DNA of 64,000 bases, from NCBI RefSeq assembly GCF_004923315.1, contig NZ_CP039649.1:644001-708000 (forward strand), read 5' to 3'. The position numbers and the translations under genes were made by a program. The stretch is from Azospirillum sp. TSA2s. GTDB taxonomy: Bacteria > Pseudomonadota > Alphaproteobacteria > Azospirillales > Azospirillaceae. Below are positions 27,197 to 35,778 of the stretch, in pieces. The notes beneath the pieces were generated by a model that was not told where the DNA came from, did no database searches, and saw nothing but the letters and a program-made list of their open reading frames with translations. Position 1 is the first letter of the stretch. Every line of letters begins with the position of its first letter.

Positions 27197-28225
27197 TTAC
27201 TGGGCCGCGACCGCTTCCGGTGCGGCAGCGGGAGCCGCGGGCTGCGGCCGGCTGTAGCAGCCGGCGTTCTCGCCCCGCTGCTTCACCAGGGCGAGCACCA
27301 CGTCGATGGTCGGCGTCGGCACGCCCACCATGCGGCCCATCTCCTGCACCACCGACAGCAGCGGATCGATCTCCATCGGCCGGCCGCGCTCCAGGTCCTG
27401 CAGCATGGAGGTCTTGTGGGCGCCCACCGCGGCGGCACCGTTGATGCGGCGTTCGACGTCGACGCGGAAATGGACGCCCAGCTTGTCGCCGATGTCCTTG
27501 GCCTCCAGCATCATCGCCTTGGCGACGGCGCGGGTGTCCGGGTCGCCGCAGATGCCTTCCAGCGTGCCGTGGGTCAGCGCGCTGATCGGGTTGAAGCACA
27601 GGTTGCCCCACAGCTTCAGCCAGATCTCGTCGCGGATGCGGTCGAGCACGGGCGCGCGCAGGCCGCCGGCCTCCATCGCCTTGGACAGGGCGACGACGCG
27701 CTCCGACTTCGACCCGTCCGGCTCGCCCAGCGAGAACTTGTCGCCATAGACATGCTGGATGACGCCGGGCTCCACCACTTCGGTCGCCGGATAGACGACG
27801 CAGCCGATGGCGCGCTGCGGACCGAGACCGTTCCACTGGACCGCACCCGGATCGACCGTCTCCAGGGTGCGGCCGTCGAAGGCGCCGCCGGTGCCGTGGA
27901 AATACCAATAGGGAATGCCGTTGACCGCGGTGACGACGGCGGTGTCGTCACCCAGCAGCGGTTGCATCGCGGGCACGACACCGGGGACGGAGTGGGCCTT
28001 CAACGCGACGATGACATAGTCTTGCGGGCCGAGTTCGGCCGGGTTGTCGGTGCAACGGGGGTGGACGACGGTCTTCTCCTCCCCCATCAGCAAGGTGACG
28101 CCGTTCTCGCGCATCGCCGCCAGATGCGCACCGCGCGCCACCAGACTGACTTCGGCACCCGCCTGGTGCAGGCGCACACCGAGATAGCCGCCAATGGCCC
28201 CGGATCCGTAGATGCAGATCTTCAT
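27197..28225 (-). CDS. panE2: Ketopantoate-reductase family protein, probable oxalyl-CoA reductase
   Basis: 342 aa. NADPH-binding MKICIYGSGAIGGYLGVRL, VIVALKAHSV, and the catalytic-Lys/Asn segment EIWLKLWGNLCFNPISALTHG; C-terminal domain with RPMEIDPLLSVVQEMGRMVGVPTP. By family it reduces 2-ketopantoate, but true PanE is usually shorter and near other pantothenate genes. In Methylobacterium extorquens a PanE homologue in the oxalate cluster (PanE2) reduces oxalyl-CoA to glyoxylate with NADPH. Here it sits between oxlT/tauE and the pnt operon, and a perfect TGGTATACCA box lies about 147 bases upstream of its start. The oxalyl-CoA role is therefore a context inference; the Ala/Pro-rich C-terminal tail is unusual. 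Confidence 0.8.
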   Translation of the reverse strand: MKICIYGSGAIGGYLGVRLHQAGAEVSLVARGAHLAAMRENGVTLLMGEEKTVVHPRCTDNPAELGPQDYVIVALKAHSVPGVVPAMQPLLGDDTAVVTAVNGIPYWYFHGTGGAFDGRTLETVDPGAVQWNGLGPQRAIGCVVYPATEVVEPGVIQHVYGDKFSLGEPDGSKSERVVALSKAMEAGGLRAPVLDRIRDEIWLKLWGNLCFNPISALTHGTLEGICGDPDTRAVAKAMMLEAKDIGDKLGVHFRVDVERRINGAAAVGAHKTSMLQDLERGRPMEIDPLLSVVQEMGRMVGVPTPTIDVVLALVKQRGENAGCYSRPQPAAPAAAPEAVAAQ

Positions 28226-28371
28226 GCCGGATTCCCCTCTCCCCCGATTTCACTTTTTGAATGCTGTGGGGCTGGACGACGCCAGCCTGCCCACACCGGC
28301 CGCATCCATCGGCAGACCGGTTGCTTTGCAGCGGCATCCAACAGTCTGTCGCGCAAACTGTGTTTGGAGTT

Positions 28372-28381
28372 TGGTATACCA
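28372..28381. promoter_or_regulatory. Perfect TGGTATACCA operator upstream of panE2
   Basis: TGGTATACCA is followed closely by CATACCGTATG, a second imperfect half. It lies between the tauE stop and the panE2 start. Candidate binding site for the FCD-type GntR proteins. Confidence 0.65.
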
Positions 28382-28452
28382 CATACCGTATGTCAATGCG
28401 GAATGTGGGGGTGGGGTTGAAGATTGCGGAATCGGGCGCTTCCCCGATCGAA

Positions 28453-29196
28453 TCAGGCTCCCTTCGCAAAGAAGTAGAGGGTCAACGCCGTTCCGATGAT
28501 GACCACCAGTGTTTTCAGCAGCTTCGGATCGACCCGCTTGGCCCCCATGGCGCCGGCATAGCCGCCGGCCATCGCCGCAATCGCCATCGCCAGCGTTTCC
28601 GGCCAGGACACCGCCCCGGCGACGATGAAGGTGCCGACCGCCGCGGCGTTCATCAGCATCGCCAGCAGAAGCCGCAGCCCGTTCATGGCGTGAATGTCGC
28701 GCAGCCCGAACAGGGTCAGCGCCGCCAGCATCAGAAAGCCGATGCCGCCGCCGAAATAGCCGCCATAGATCGAGATCAGGAACTGCACCACCAGCACGCT
28801 GCGCCCGCCCAGCCGCAGCCTGGACACGATACCGGGCGCATAGGCGCCGATGGCGAAGACGGCTGTCGCGAACAGCAGCAGCCACGGCACGAAGCGGGCG
28901 AACACCGCATTCGGCGTCAGCAGAAGAAGCAGCGCACCGGCCAGCCCGCCGACGAGGCTGAGCGCCGCAAAGACCGGAACATTCACCTGCCCGCCCGCCG
29001 CGATCTCCCGCCGGTAGGCCCAGCTGCTGGCCGCCTGCCCCGGAAACAGCGCCACTGTGCTGGAGGCGTTGGCGGCCACCGGTGACACCCCGGCGAACAA
29101 CAGGGCCGGAAAGGTGATGAAGGCACCGCCGCCGGCAACGGCATTCAACGCGCCCGAGGAGAAAGCCGCCAGCATCAGAACGACGATAGCCAGCAT
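28453..29196 (-). CDS. TauE/SafE-family membrane permease
   Basis: 247 aa with about eight membrane helices. The family repeat appears twice: LNAVAGGGAFITFPALLFAGVSP near the N-terminus and IYGGYFGGGIGFLMLAAL in the second half. TauE/SafE proteins export or import small anions such as sulfite, sulfoacetate or organic acids. Placed between oxlT and panE2 with its own palindromic operator, it may move oxalate, glyoxylate or formate. Substrate not determined by sequence. Confidence 0.85.
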   Translation of the reverse strand: MLAIVVLMLAAFSSGALNAVAGGGAFITFPALLFAGVSPVAANASSTVALFPGQAASSWAYRREIAAGGQVNVPVFAALSLVGGLAGALLLLLTPNAVFARFVPWLLLFATAVFAIGAYAPGIVSRLRLGGRSVLVVQFLISIYGGYFGGGIGFLMLAALTLFGLRDIHAMNGLRLLLAMLMNAAAVGTFIVAGAVSWPETLAMAIAAMAGGYAGAMGAKRVDPKLLKTLVVIIGTALTLYFFAKGA

Positions 29197-29239
29197 AATC
29201 GATCCACCCCTTTCGATCGGTGTTGACGATGCAACTCGT

Positions 29240-29255
29240 ATTCTGTATACAGAAT
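29240..29255. promoter_or_regulatory. Perfect 16-bp palindrome, operator upstream of tauE
   Basis: ATTCTGTATACAGAAT lies 44 bases upstream of the tauE start. The GTATAC core is shared with the TGGTATACCA boxes, and spacing fits FCD-GntR operators. Confidence 0.6.
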
Positions 29256-29470
29256 ATCAGCCTTTGAAGCGGGCTCTGCCGGGACGCATGGTTCGTGACC
29301 CTCACCCTCCGATGCGGTTCACGATTCTGCCTCCCAAAAAGCGACAAACCGACACCGGGACCAATGCGGTGGTCCCGATGCCGGCTTGTCGTGTCGTTTG
29401 GCGGTGAACTGTACCGCCTTTATTTGGAGTCCCGGCCGGCCCCCCGGTCAGCGGGAACTCCCTTTCCCTT

Positions 29471-30778
29471 TCAGTCGGCGCCTTCGGTCGCCAGCTTGCC
29501 GCTGACCGGCTGGACGGTGTCCTCGGCGATCTGACGGGCACGCATCGGCTTCAGGACGAACAGGGCCATGAAGGCGGCGATGGCATTGACCGCGGCGGCG
29601 AAGAAGAACACCGTCTGCCAGGACCCGCTGGAGGCCACTATGATGTTGGCGAAGGGAACGACCAGAGAGGCAGTGCCCTTGGCGGTGTAGAGCAGGCCGG
29701 CGTTGGTGGTGGCGAACTTGGACCCGAAGCTGTCGGCGCAGCAGGACGGGAACAGGCTGTAGATTTCACCCCAGGCGAAGAACACCAGACCGGTCAGGAT
29801 GACGAAGGCGACCGGGTTGTGGCCCCACTGGTTCAGCGCCAGGATGCCGACCGCTTCGATGGCGAAGGCGACGAACATCGTGTTCTCACGGCCGATGTGA
29901 TCCGACACCCAGCCGAAGAAGGGACGGGTCACGCCGTTCAGCACGCGGTCGATGGTCAGCGCGAAGGTCAGCGCCGGCAGGGTCAGGCCCATGATGCTGA
30001 CGGGTGCGCCGTCGAGGTGGAAGTCCTTGGCGATCGGGCCGAGCTGCGCGGTGGCCATCAGACCGCCGGCGGCGACCATGACGAACATCAGGTACATCAC
30101 CCAGAAGACCGGCGACTTCAGCGTCTCCTGCGGGGTGTAGTTGCGGCGGCTCTGGTTGACGGTGGACTTGCCCTTCGGCAGCAGGGCCGGGTTGGCTTCC
30201 TTCAGGAACCAGGCCAGCGCGAAGACGATCAGGCCCTGGCCGAGACCGAACACCAGGAAGGTCTGCTGGAAGCCGGAGGTCTGGATCATGTTGGCGATCG
30301 GCACGACCGTCACGGCGGAACCGGCGCCGAAACCGGCAGCCGTCAGGCCGGCGGCCAGACCGCGGCGATCCGGGAACCACTTCAGCGCGTTGCCGACGCA
30401 GGTGCCGTACACGGCGCCGGCACCGACGCCGCCCACCGCCGCGCCGATATAGAGCAGCGCCAGAGAGTCGGCCATCGAGTTGATGACCCAGGCCAGCGCA
30501 CACAGGATGCCGCCGACCACGACGACGATGCGGGGACCGAACTTATCGACGAACCAGCCTTCGATCGGCACCAGCCAGGTTTCGGTCACGACGAAAATGG
30601 TGAAGGCGACCTGAATGGCGGCACGGCCCCAATGGTACTTTTCATCGATGGGGTTGACGAACAGCGTCCAGCCATATTGCAGGTTCGCGATCATCGACAT
30701 ACAGATCACGCCGATGACCAACTGCATCCAGCGGCCGCCGAGCGGTGCTCCCTGCGCCTCCGAATTCGTATGCTGCAT
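29471..30778 (-). CDS. oxlT: MFS oxalate/formate antiporter family transporter, first copy
   Basis: 435 aa with 12 predicted membrane helices. Starts GGRWMQLVIGVICMSMIANLQYGWTLFV, and has the MFS loops WFVDKFGPR and GWVSDHIGREN. It is about the length of Oxalobacter OxlT (418 aa) and carries the OxlT-family GNALKWFPDRRGLAAG signature. Exchanges or imports oxalate across the inner membrane. Strong ribosome site AGGAGGAG. A 514-base gap upstream holds a perfect operator at 31014-31023. A very similar second copy is at 41029-42336. Confidence 0.9.
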   Translation of the reverse strand: MQHTNSEAQGAPLGGRWMQLVIGVICMSMIANLQYGWTLFVNPIDEKYHWGRAAIQVAFTIFVVTETWLVPIEGWFVDKFGPRIVVVVGGILCALAWVINSMADSLALLYIGAAVGGVGAGAVYGTCVGNALKWFPDRRGLAAGLTAAGFGAGSAVTVVPIANMIQTSGFQQTFLVFGLGQGLIVFALAWFLKEANPALLPKGKSTVNQSRRNYTPQETLKSPVFWVMYLMFVMVAAGGLMATAQLGPIAKDFHLDGAPVSIMGLTLPALTFALTIDRVLNGVTRPFFGWVSDHIGRENTMFVAFAIEAVGILALNQWGHNPVAFVILTGLVFFAWGEIYSLFPSCCADSFGSKFATTNAGLLYTAKGTASLVVPFANIIVASSGSWQTVFFFAAAVNAIAAFMALFVLKPMRARQIAEDTVQPVSGKLATEGAD

Positions 30779-31001
30779 CTTCTATCTCCTCCTAGGAAGC
30801 GGTTCTCTGCCGATTCGGGCGTCGCTTCTGTTTTGATGCTTAGGCTTTTACTTTTGGCGTCTTCTTAGATGCTTTAAGAGGTTTGACGCTGTTGTTCGCT
30901 TTTGCTTGGCAGCGCGGCGAGGATGCGGCCTCGCGGCGCTGCACTGCTTGGGTGACGGGTTTTCGCCTCCCGCCAGACCGGTGCAGTCCTGATCCGATCT
31001 G

Positions 31002-31035
31002 GAATTATCAATATGGTATACCAGATGCCGGACAC
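31002..31035. promoter_or_regulatory. Operator/promoter element for oxlT
   Basis: Perfect TGGTATACCA at 31014-31023. The 34-base context matches 15307-15340 at 31 positions, far more than the palindrome itself, so this is a conserved promoter unit placed in front of both oxlT and the gntR-oxc-frc run. Confidence 0.7.
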
Positions 31036-31169
31036 CTGACAAGCGATTAGTGGGTTGGGCGAACTGTTTCCGCAGGCTGCATTCGCCCAAGTGCCGGGGG
31101 CGAGAGTCGCGTTTCGATTTTCCGGCACGCGGAAAGCGGGGCGGCGCAGCTTTTGGCCGGACAATCTAT

Positions 31170-31186
31170 TGGCATATGGTATGCCA
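31170..31186. promoter_or_regulatory. Palindromic operator upstream of the GNAT gene
   Basis: TGGCATATGGTATGCCA: 7-base perfect inverted arms around TGG. About 106 bases before the GNAT start, and a variant of the TGGTATACCA box. The divergent region between oxlT and the GNAT gene thus has two boxes. Confidence 0.55.
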
Positions 31187-31292
31187 GTTCCGACGGCACA
31201 GTTCGGCCCGGCAACCGCCGGCCGGCATGGTCTCCGCCGCCGGTGCTGACGCCCTTCCCGGCAGAACCCATATAGATAAGGAGTCGACCGCC

Positions 31293-31736
31293 ATGGACCA
31301 GCAGCAGAACATCGAGATCGTCGTGGCGCGTGACGATGCCGATATCGCCGCCAGCTATCCGATCATGAAGGAGCTGCGGACCCACATGACCGACCCCGAG
31401 GCCTACCGCGCGCAGATTCGCCGCCAGATGGACGACGGCTACAACCTCGCCCTTCTGCGGCTGGACGGCGAGATCGCCGGCTGCGGCGGCTTCCGCGTCC
31501 ACGAGACGCTGTCGCGCGGTCGCTACATGTATGTGGAGGATCTGGTCACCAGCTCCGCCAAGCGGTCCTACGGGCTGGGCGACAAGCTGTTCGACTGGCT
31601 GGCGGGCGAGGCGCGGGAGCGCGGCTGCGCCCAAATGGAGATTATCTCCGGCATCCAGCGCGGCGAGGCCCACCGCTTCTATCACCGCAAGCGGATGACC
31701 ATCAAAAGCTTCCAGCTGGTGTTGCCGCTCGCCTGA
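31293..31736 (+). CDS. GNAT-family N-acetyltransferase
   Basis: 147 aa from ATG 31293, with AAGGAG 9 bases upstream. A GNAT fold with core LALLRLDGEIAGCGGFRVHE, YMYVEDLVTSSAKRSYGLGDKLFDWL (acetyl-CoA loop region, RSYGLG replacing the usual Q/RxxGxG/A) and FYHRKRMTIKSF. Target unknown. It is under a TGGTATACCA-like box, so it probably belongs to the oxalate regulon; a role in protein or metabolite acetylation is possible but unsupported. Confidence 0.8.
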   Translation: MDQQQNIEIVVARDDADIAASYPIMKELRTHMTDPEAYRAQIRRQMDDGYNLALLRLDGEIAGCGGFRVHETLSRGRYMYVEDLVTSSAKRSYGLGDKLFDWLAGEARERGCAQMEIISGIQRGEAHRFYHRKRMTIKSFQLVLPLA

Positions 31737-31765
31737 GCGGACCGCATGCCGGACTGGAGCCGAAA

Positions 31766-31796
31766 CGAAAAAGACGGCCTGGAAGGGCCGTCTTTC
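31766..31796. terminator. Bidirectional terminator between convergent genes
   Basis: Stem AAGACGGCC/GGCCGTCTT with T-rich flanks on both strands (stronger on the minus strand, TTTTTCGTTT). Serves the GNAT gene and the small membrane protein gene. Confidence 0.8.
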
Positions 31797-31825
31797 TCAC
31801 GATCTGTTCGGTGGGGAACCGCAGC

Positions 31826-32047
31826 TCAGAAGGCGCGGGGGAAGCTTGCCCAGGCCGGACCCGGCGGCAGTTCGTCTTCCGGCTCCTTGAGATCGGCTTC
31901 GGTCGGGTTGGCGAGGCGAAGCGGCGCGGAGGAGAAATCGCGCTGCGACTTGCCCGCGGCGGCGATCTGCATCGAAAGGATGTAGTGGACCGTGCCGCCG
32001 AAGACGGACAGCACAAGCGCCAGAACCAGCATTTCCAACATGTTCAT
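31826..32047 (-). CDS. Small membrane protein, 73 aa
   Basis: 73 aa. One membrane helix near the N-terminus (LEMLVLALVLSVFGGTVHYILSM), then a soluble Pro/Glu-rich tail (NPTEADLKEPEDELPPGP). No family recognised. A clear terminator follows and the upstream gap has a box at 32142, so it is likely expressed with the regulon. Confidence 0.55.
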   Translation of the reverse strand: MNMLEMLVLALVLSVFGGTVHYILSMQIAAAGKSQRDFSSAPLRLANPTEADLKEPEDELPPGPAWASFPRAF

Positions 32048-32141
32048 CGCTCCAGTGTCTCGGTGGGGTGCTTTTTTTGTTTGGTCGGCTTCGGCGTGAC
32101 CATTCTGTTATGACGCGTCGCAGCAATTGGTTCAAGTTGTT

Positions 32142-32151
32142 TGGTATACAA
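32142..32151. promoter_or_regulatory. TGGTATACAA operator
   Basis: One base off the perfect box, about 95 bases before the small membrane protein start (minus) and 300 before CBS2 (plus). Part of a 397-base gap whose only visible structure is the two boxes and the AT-rich stretch between them. Confidence 0.5.
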
Positions 32152-32334
32152 GGTACACGATGCCGGACATGCGCATGCCGCATACCTCCGTCAATTTGCA
32201 CGCATATCAAACATACCGCATATCGAACATTTCGCCTCTTATGCTTTGGCATTACGGCTCCAACAGAGCGATTTCGATTGCGCTGCACCATCGCATAGGC
32301 CGACGTCGAAATTGTTTGCGTGGCGTACTGTATC

Positions 32335-32344
32335 TGGCATACCA
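32335..32344. promoter_or_regulatory. TGGCATACCA operator upstream of CBS2
   Basis: One base off TGGTATACCA, about 100 bases upstream of the second CBS-protein gene. Confidence 0.5.
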
Positions 32345-32444
32345 TATTCACAGCACGACGCCCGGCCGGGCGCCTTGCCGCCCCGAGGGGAGCCGCCCGA
32401 CAGACGGTCTTCCTGCCAGCCGCCAGCCGATCAGGAGTCACGCC

Positions 32445-32903
32445 ATGAAGGTCGAACATATCCTGCGCACCAAGGAATCCCGCGTCGTCGCCGTGCGGAC
32501 CAGCGCAACGGTCGCCGAGGCCGTCAAGCTGATGAAGGCGGAGAACATCAGCGCCCTGGTCGTCAAGGATGTCTGCCGCACCGAAGGCAACACGCTGGCC
32601 GGCGTGCTTTCGGAACGCGACGTCGTCCACGCCCTGCTGGAGCGCGGCGGTTCGCTGCTGTCCATGCCGGTGTCGCAGCTGATGACGCGCCAACCGGTGA
32701 CCTGCACCCCGTCGGACAGCGTCCATCAGGCGTTGCAGCTGATGGACAAGCACCACATCCGCCATCTTCCGGTGCTGGAGGACGGCCACCTGGTCGGCGT
32801 CGTCAGCGCGCGCGACTTCACCCGCCTGCATCTGCAGGAGCTTGAAGGCACTGTCGCCTCGGTCGCGGAGCCGCCGCCGGCCACCACCAGCTACGCCCAC
32901 TGA
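32445..32903 (+). CDS. Two-CBS-domain protein, second copy
   Basis: 152 aa from ATG 32445 with AGGAG upstream. The same two-CBS layout as the protein at 26634-27119, with MKVEHILR at the start, LMKAENISALVVKDVCRTEGNT, SERDVVHALLE and HHIRHLPVLEDGHLVGVVSARDF. Stand-alone Bateman module, ligand probably a nucleotide or NAD(H). The nearby operators suggest it is part of the oxalate regulon. Co-directional with the deacetylase-like gene 70 bases later. Confidence 0.88.
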   Translation: MKVEHILRTKESRVVAVRTSATVAEAVKLMKAENISALVVKDVCRTEGNTLAGVLSERDVVHALLERGGSLLSMPVSQLMTRQPVTCTPSDSVHQALQLMDKHHIRHLPVLEDGHLVGVVSARDFTRLHLQELEGTVASVAEPPPATTSYAH

Positions 32904-32973
32904 ACCATTCCCCGAACATGGCGCCGCCGGCACATCCTGTCCGGCGGCGCCTTTCCTATGGGAGAGGCCGCCT

Positions 32974-33903
32974 GTGACCACCCTGATCTTCACCCATCAC
33001 GACTGCTTCGCGCATGACACCGGCCCCGGCCATCCGGAGGCGCCGGAACGGCTGGCCGTGGTGTGGCAAGTGCTGGACCGGCCGGAGTTCCGCGACCTGG
33101 AGCGCCGGTCCGCCCCCGAGGCCGATGTCGAGCAGCTGTCGCGCGTCCATGAGCGCAGCTATGTCGATGCCGTGCTCGCCGCGGTCCCGGCCGACGGGTA
33201 TCAGCGGCTGGACGGCGACACGCTTCTGTCGCCGGGGTCGCGCGGCGCCATCCTGCGCGCCGCCGGATCGGTCTGCGCCGCGGTGGACGCGGTTCTGGCC
33301 GGCGAGGCGACCAACGCCTTCTGTGCGGTGCGCCCCTGCGGCCACCATGCCGAACCGGCCCGCGCCATGGGCTTCTGCGTCTTCAACAACATCGCCGTCG
33401 GGGCCGAGCATGCCCGCAAGGTGCACGGCCTGACCCGCGTCGCGGTGGTCGATTTCGACGTGCATCACGGCAACGGCACCCAGGCGATGTTCGCCGACGA
33501 CCCCAACCTGTTCTTCGCCTCCACCCATCAGTCGCCGCTTTATCCCGGCACCGGCAATTCGTGGGAGCGTGGCGTCGACGGCAACATCCTGAACCTGCCG
33601 CTGGAACCCTACAGCGGCTCCGTCGAGTTCCGCCAGGCGGTGGAGCGCGCTATCCTGCCGGCGCTGGAGGCGTTCCAGCCGGAATTGCTGCTGATCTCCG
33701 CCGGTTTCGACGCCCACAAGCGCGACCCGCTGGCCCAGCTCGGCTTCACCGCCGAGGATTTCGAATGGGTGACGCGCAAGCTGGTCGAGCTTGCCGACCG
33801 GGTGTGCGGTGGCCGGGTGGTGTCGGCGCTGGAAGGCGGCTATGACGCGACCGGGTTGGCGGAGGGGTGTGCGGCGCATCTGACGGCGCTGATGCGGGGG
33901 TGA
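32974..33903 (+). CDS. Histone-deacetylase-superfamily protein (AcuC/acetylpolyamine amidohydrolase-like)
   Basis: 309 aa from GTG 32974 (GGAGAGG 7 bases before). Arginase-deacetylase fold with the zinc enzyme motifs: RPCGHHAEPARAMGFCVFNN (catalytic His pair), DFDVHHGNGTQ (zinc Asp and His), FASTHQSPLYPGTG and ISAGFDAHKRDP. These enzymes remove acetyl groups from lysine, polyamines or other amides. With a GNAT gene 1.2 kb away, an acetylation pair is imaginable. Confidence 0.88.
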   Translation: MTTLIFTHHDCFAHDTGPGHPEAPERLAVVWQVLDRPEFRDLERRSAPEADVEQLSRVHERSYVDAVLAAVPADGYQRLDGDTLLSPGSRGAILRAAGSVCAAVDAVLAGEATNAFCAVRPCGHHAEPARAMGFCVFNNIAVGAEHARKVHGLTRVAVVDFDVHHGNGTQAMFADDPNLFFASTHQSPLYPGTGNSWERGVDGNILNLPLEPYSGSVEFRQAVERAILPALEAFQPELLLISAGFDAHKRDPLAQLGFTAEDFEWVTRKLVELADRVCGGRVVSALEGGYDATGLAEGCAAHLTALMRG

Positions 33904-33919
33904 GTGGGGCGTCGGCTTC

Positions 33920-34030
33920 GAATGCCCCCACCCTAACCCTCCCCCGCTGGGCGGGGGAGGGGACAAGCGCTTGTTCTGAAAGGCGGCGGCAGTCCCTCCC
34001 CCGCCCAGCGGGGGAGGTTAGGTGGGGGTC
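33920..34030. repeat. Complete composite palindromic repeat
   Basis: About 110 bases with the consensus layout: GCCCCCACCCTAACCC, hairpin CCCCCGC/GCGGGGG, middle ACAAGCGCTTGTTC, second hairpin, then GGTTAGGTGGGGG. It is between the convergent deacetylase-like and PPDK-like genes and may end both transcripts. Confidence 0.8.
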
Positions 34031-34050
34031 TAGCTCAGCAACCCTAAACC

Positions 34051-35778
34051 TCAATCCGCCGCCAGCCCCACCCCACACTCCCGCGCCCAGTCGAGAAGCC
34101 GGGCGGTCGCACCGTCCGGCGCCGGCCGCTGCAGGGCCGCGGTCCCCAGCACCACGGCGCCGTTGCTACCGTCGATGGTCAGCAGGTCGCCGGTGCGGAT
34201 CGTCACCTCGCCAACCCGCATCACACCCTCTTCCGGGTCGATGCGCAGCCCGCGGGCGCCGCAGACGCAAGGGCGGCCCATGCCGCGGGCGACGGTGGCG
34301 GCGTGGCTGGTGAAGCCGCCGCGGGCGGTGACGATGCCGACGGCAGCCTGCATGCCGTGGATGTCCTCCGGCGAGGTTTCCGGCCGGCACAGGATCACCG
34401 GCGCACCGCCGCGCGCCAGCCGCAGCGCATCCTCGGTCGTGAAGGCGGCGCGGCCGGTCGCCGCCCCGGGCGAGGCGGGAAGACCGGTCGCGATGGCGGC
34501 GGCCAGCGCCTCCGGCGTCAGGGTCGGGCGCAGCAGCTCGTCCAATGCCTGCGGGTCGACGCGGCCCACCGCCTCATCGCGGGTGATGATCCCCTCCTCC
34601 GCCATGTCGACGGCGATGCGGACGGCCGCTTCGGAAGAGCGCTTGCCGCTGCGCGACTGCAGGATGAACAGGCGCCCGCCATCCACGGTGAACTCGATGT
34701 CCTGCATGTCGCCGAAGGCCCGTTCCAGCCGCTCGGCCACCCGGCAAAGCTCGGCATGGACCGCCGGCAGGCGGCGCTCCATCGAGCGGTCCGGGTTGGG
34801 CTGGCTGGCGCTCAGCGGGTCGGGATCGCAGGTTCCGGACACGACGTCCTCGCCCTGGGCATCGGCCAGGAACTCGCCGCACAGGCCGGGCGCGCCGGTG
34901 GAGGGATCGCGGGTGAACAGAACGCCGGTGCCGGACTCCGGCCCACGGTTGCCGAACACCATCGCCTGCACCGTCACCGCCGTCCCCAAATCCTCCGGAA
35001 CATCGTGCAGGGCGCGGAAGGCGACCGCCCGCGGGTTCATCCAGGAGCGGAAGACCGCCGCCACCGCCAGACGCAGCTGTTCCGTCGGATCCTGCGGAAA
35101 GGGACGGCCGCAGCGCGTCTCCACCAGCCGAAGGAAGCGCGGCATCAGGCTGCGCCAGTCCTCCGCCGTCAGCTCGCCGTCGCGCTGAAGCCCGCGCTCA
35201 TCCTTGTATTCATCCAGCAACGCCTCGAACCGGTGGCCGGGCACGCCCATCACCACGCAGCCGAAGGACTGGACCAGCCGGCGATAGCAGTCGTAGGCGA
35301 AGCGCGCATCGCCCGACGCCGCCGCCAGCCCCTGCACGGTGCGGTCGTTGAGGCCGAGATTCAGGATGCTGTCCATCATGCCGGGCATCGACACCGCCGC
35401 GCCCGAGCGGACCGACAGCAGCAGCGGCCCGCCATCACCATCACCGGTGCCGCCGAAACGCCCGCCCGCCTGCCGCTCCAGCGCCAGGACGGCCTCGTCA
35501 ATCCGCGTCAGCAGGCCCGCCGGCAGCGCGTCCTCCGCGCCCAGCCCGCGCCCGGCCTCCGCAGCGATGACGAAGCCCGGCGGCACCGGAATGCCGAGCG
35601 CCGCCATCTCCACCAGGCGCCCGCCCTTGTTGCCCAGCCGCGCCACATCGGCCCGCCCGGCGACCAGACCGGCGGCAAGCCCGGCGCCGAACGGGACGAT
35701 CATGTCCGGTCCGGCCGCGAAGAGACTGGAGGCCGGGCGGCGCATCGGGGCGATGTCGGGAGCGGTGGAGGTGTTCAT
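34051..35778 (-). CDS. Pyruvate phosphate dikinase lacking its C-terminal barrel
   Basis: 575 aa against about 880 for PpdK. It has the ATP-grasp nucleotide domain (LGNKGGRLVEMAALGIPVPPGF; LLLSVRSGAAVSMPGMMDSILNLGLND; TRDPSTGAPGLCGEFL) and the swivelling phosphohistidine domain (TARGGFTSHAATVARGMGRPCVCG with the phospho-His). It then stops at the linker; the PEP/pyruvate-binding TIM barrel with the catalytic Cys is missing. The reading frame is intact, so this looks like a stable short form. It could phosphorylate its own His from ATP and Pi and pass the phosphate to another protein. Its ATG overlaps the stop of the HIBADH-like gene (ATGA), so the two are coupled. Confidence 0.8.
   Translation of the reverse strand: MNTSTAPDIAPMRRPASSLFAAGPDMIVPFGAGLAAGLVAGRADVARLGNKGGRLVEMAALGIPVPPGFVIAAEAGRGLGAEDALPAGLLTRIDEAVLALERQAGGRFGGTGDGDGGPLLLSVRSGAAVSMPGMMDSILNLGLNDRTVQGLAAASGDARFAYDCYRRLVQSFGCVVMGVPGHRFEALLDEYKDERGLQRDGELTAEDWRSLMPRFLRLVETRCGRPFPQDPTEQLRLAVAAVFRSWMNPRAVAFRALHDVPEDLGTAVTVQAMVFGNRGPESGTGVLFTRDPSTGAPGLCGEFLADAQGEDVVSGTCDPDPLSASQPNPDRSMERRLPAVHAELCRVAERLERAFGDMQDIEFTVDGGRLFILQSRSGKRSSEAAVRIAVDMAEEGIITRDEAVGRVDPQALDELLRPTLTPEALAAAIATGLPASPGAATGRAAFTTEDALRLARGGAPVILCRPETSPEDIHGMQAAVGIVTARGGFTSHAATVARGMGRPCVCGARGLRIDPEEGVMRVGEVTIRTGDLLTIDGSNGAVVLGTAALQRPAPDGATARLLDWARECGVGLAAD

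Noticed and set aside
34051..35778. PEP synthase or pyruvate kinase fusion
   Set aside because: The GGFTSHAATVARGMGRPCVCG box and the ATP-grasp motifs are PPDK-type, and the pyk gene is a separate, complete gene on the other strand.
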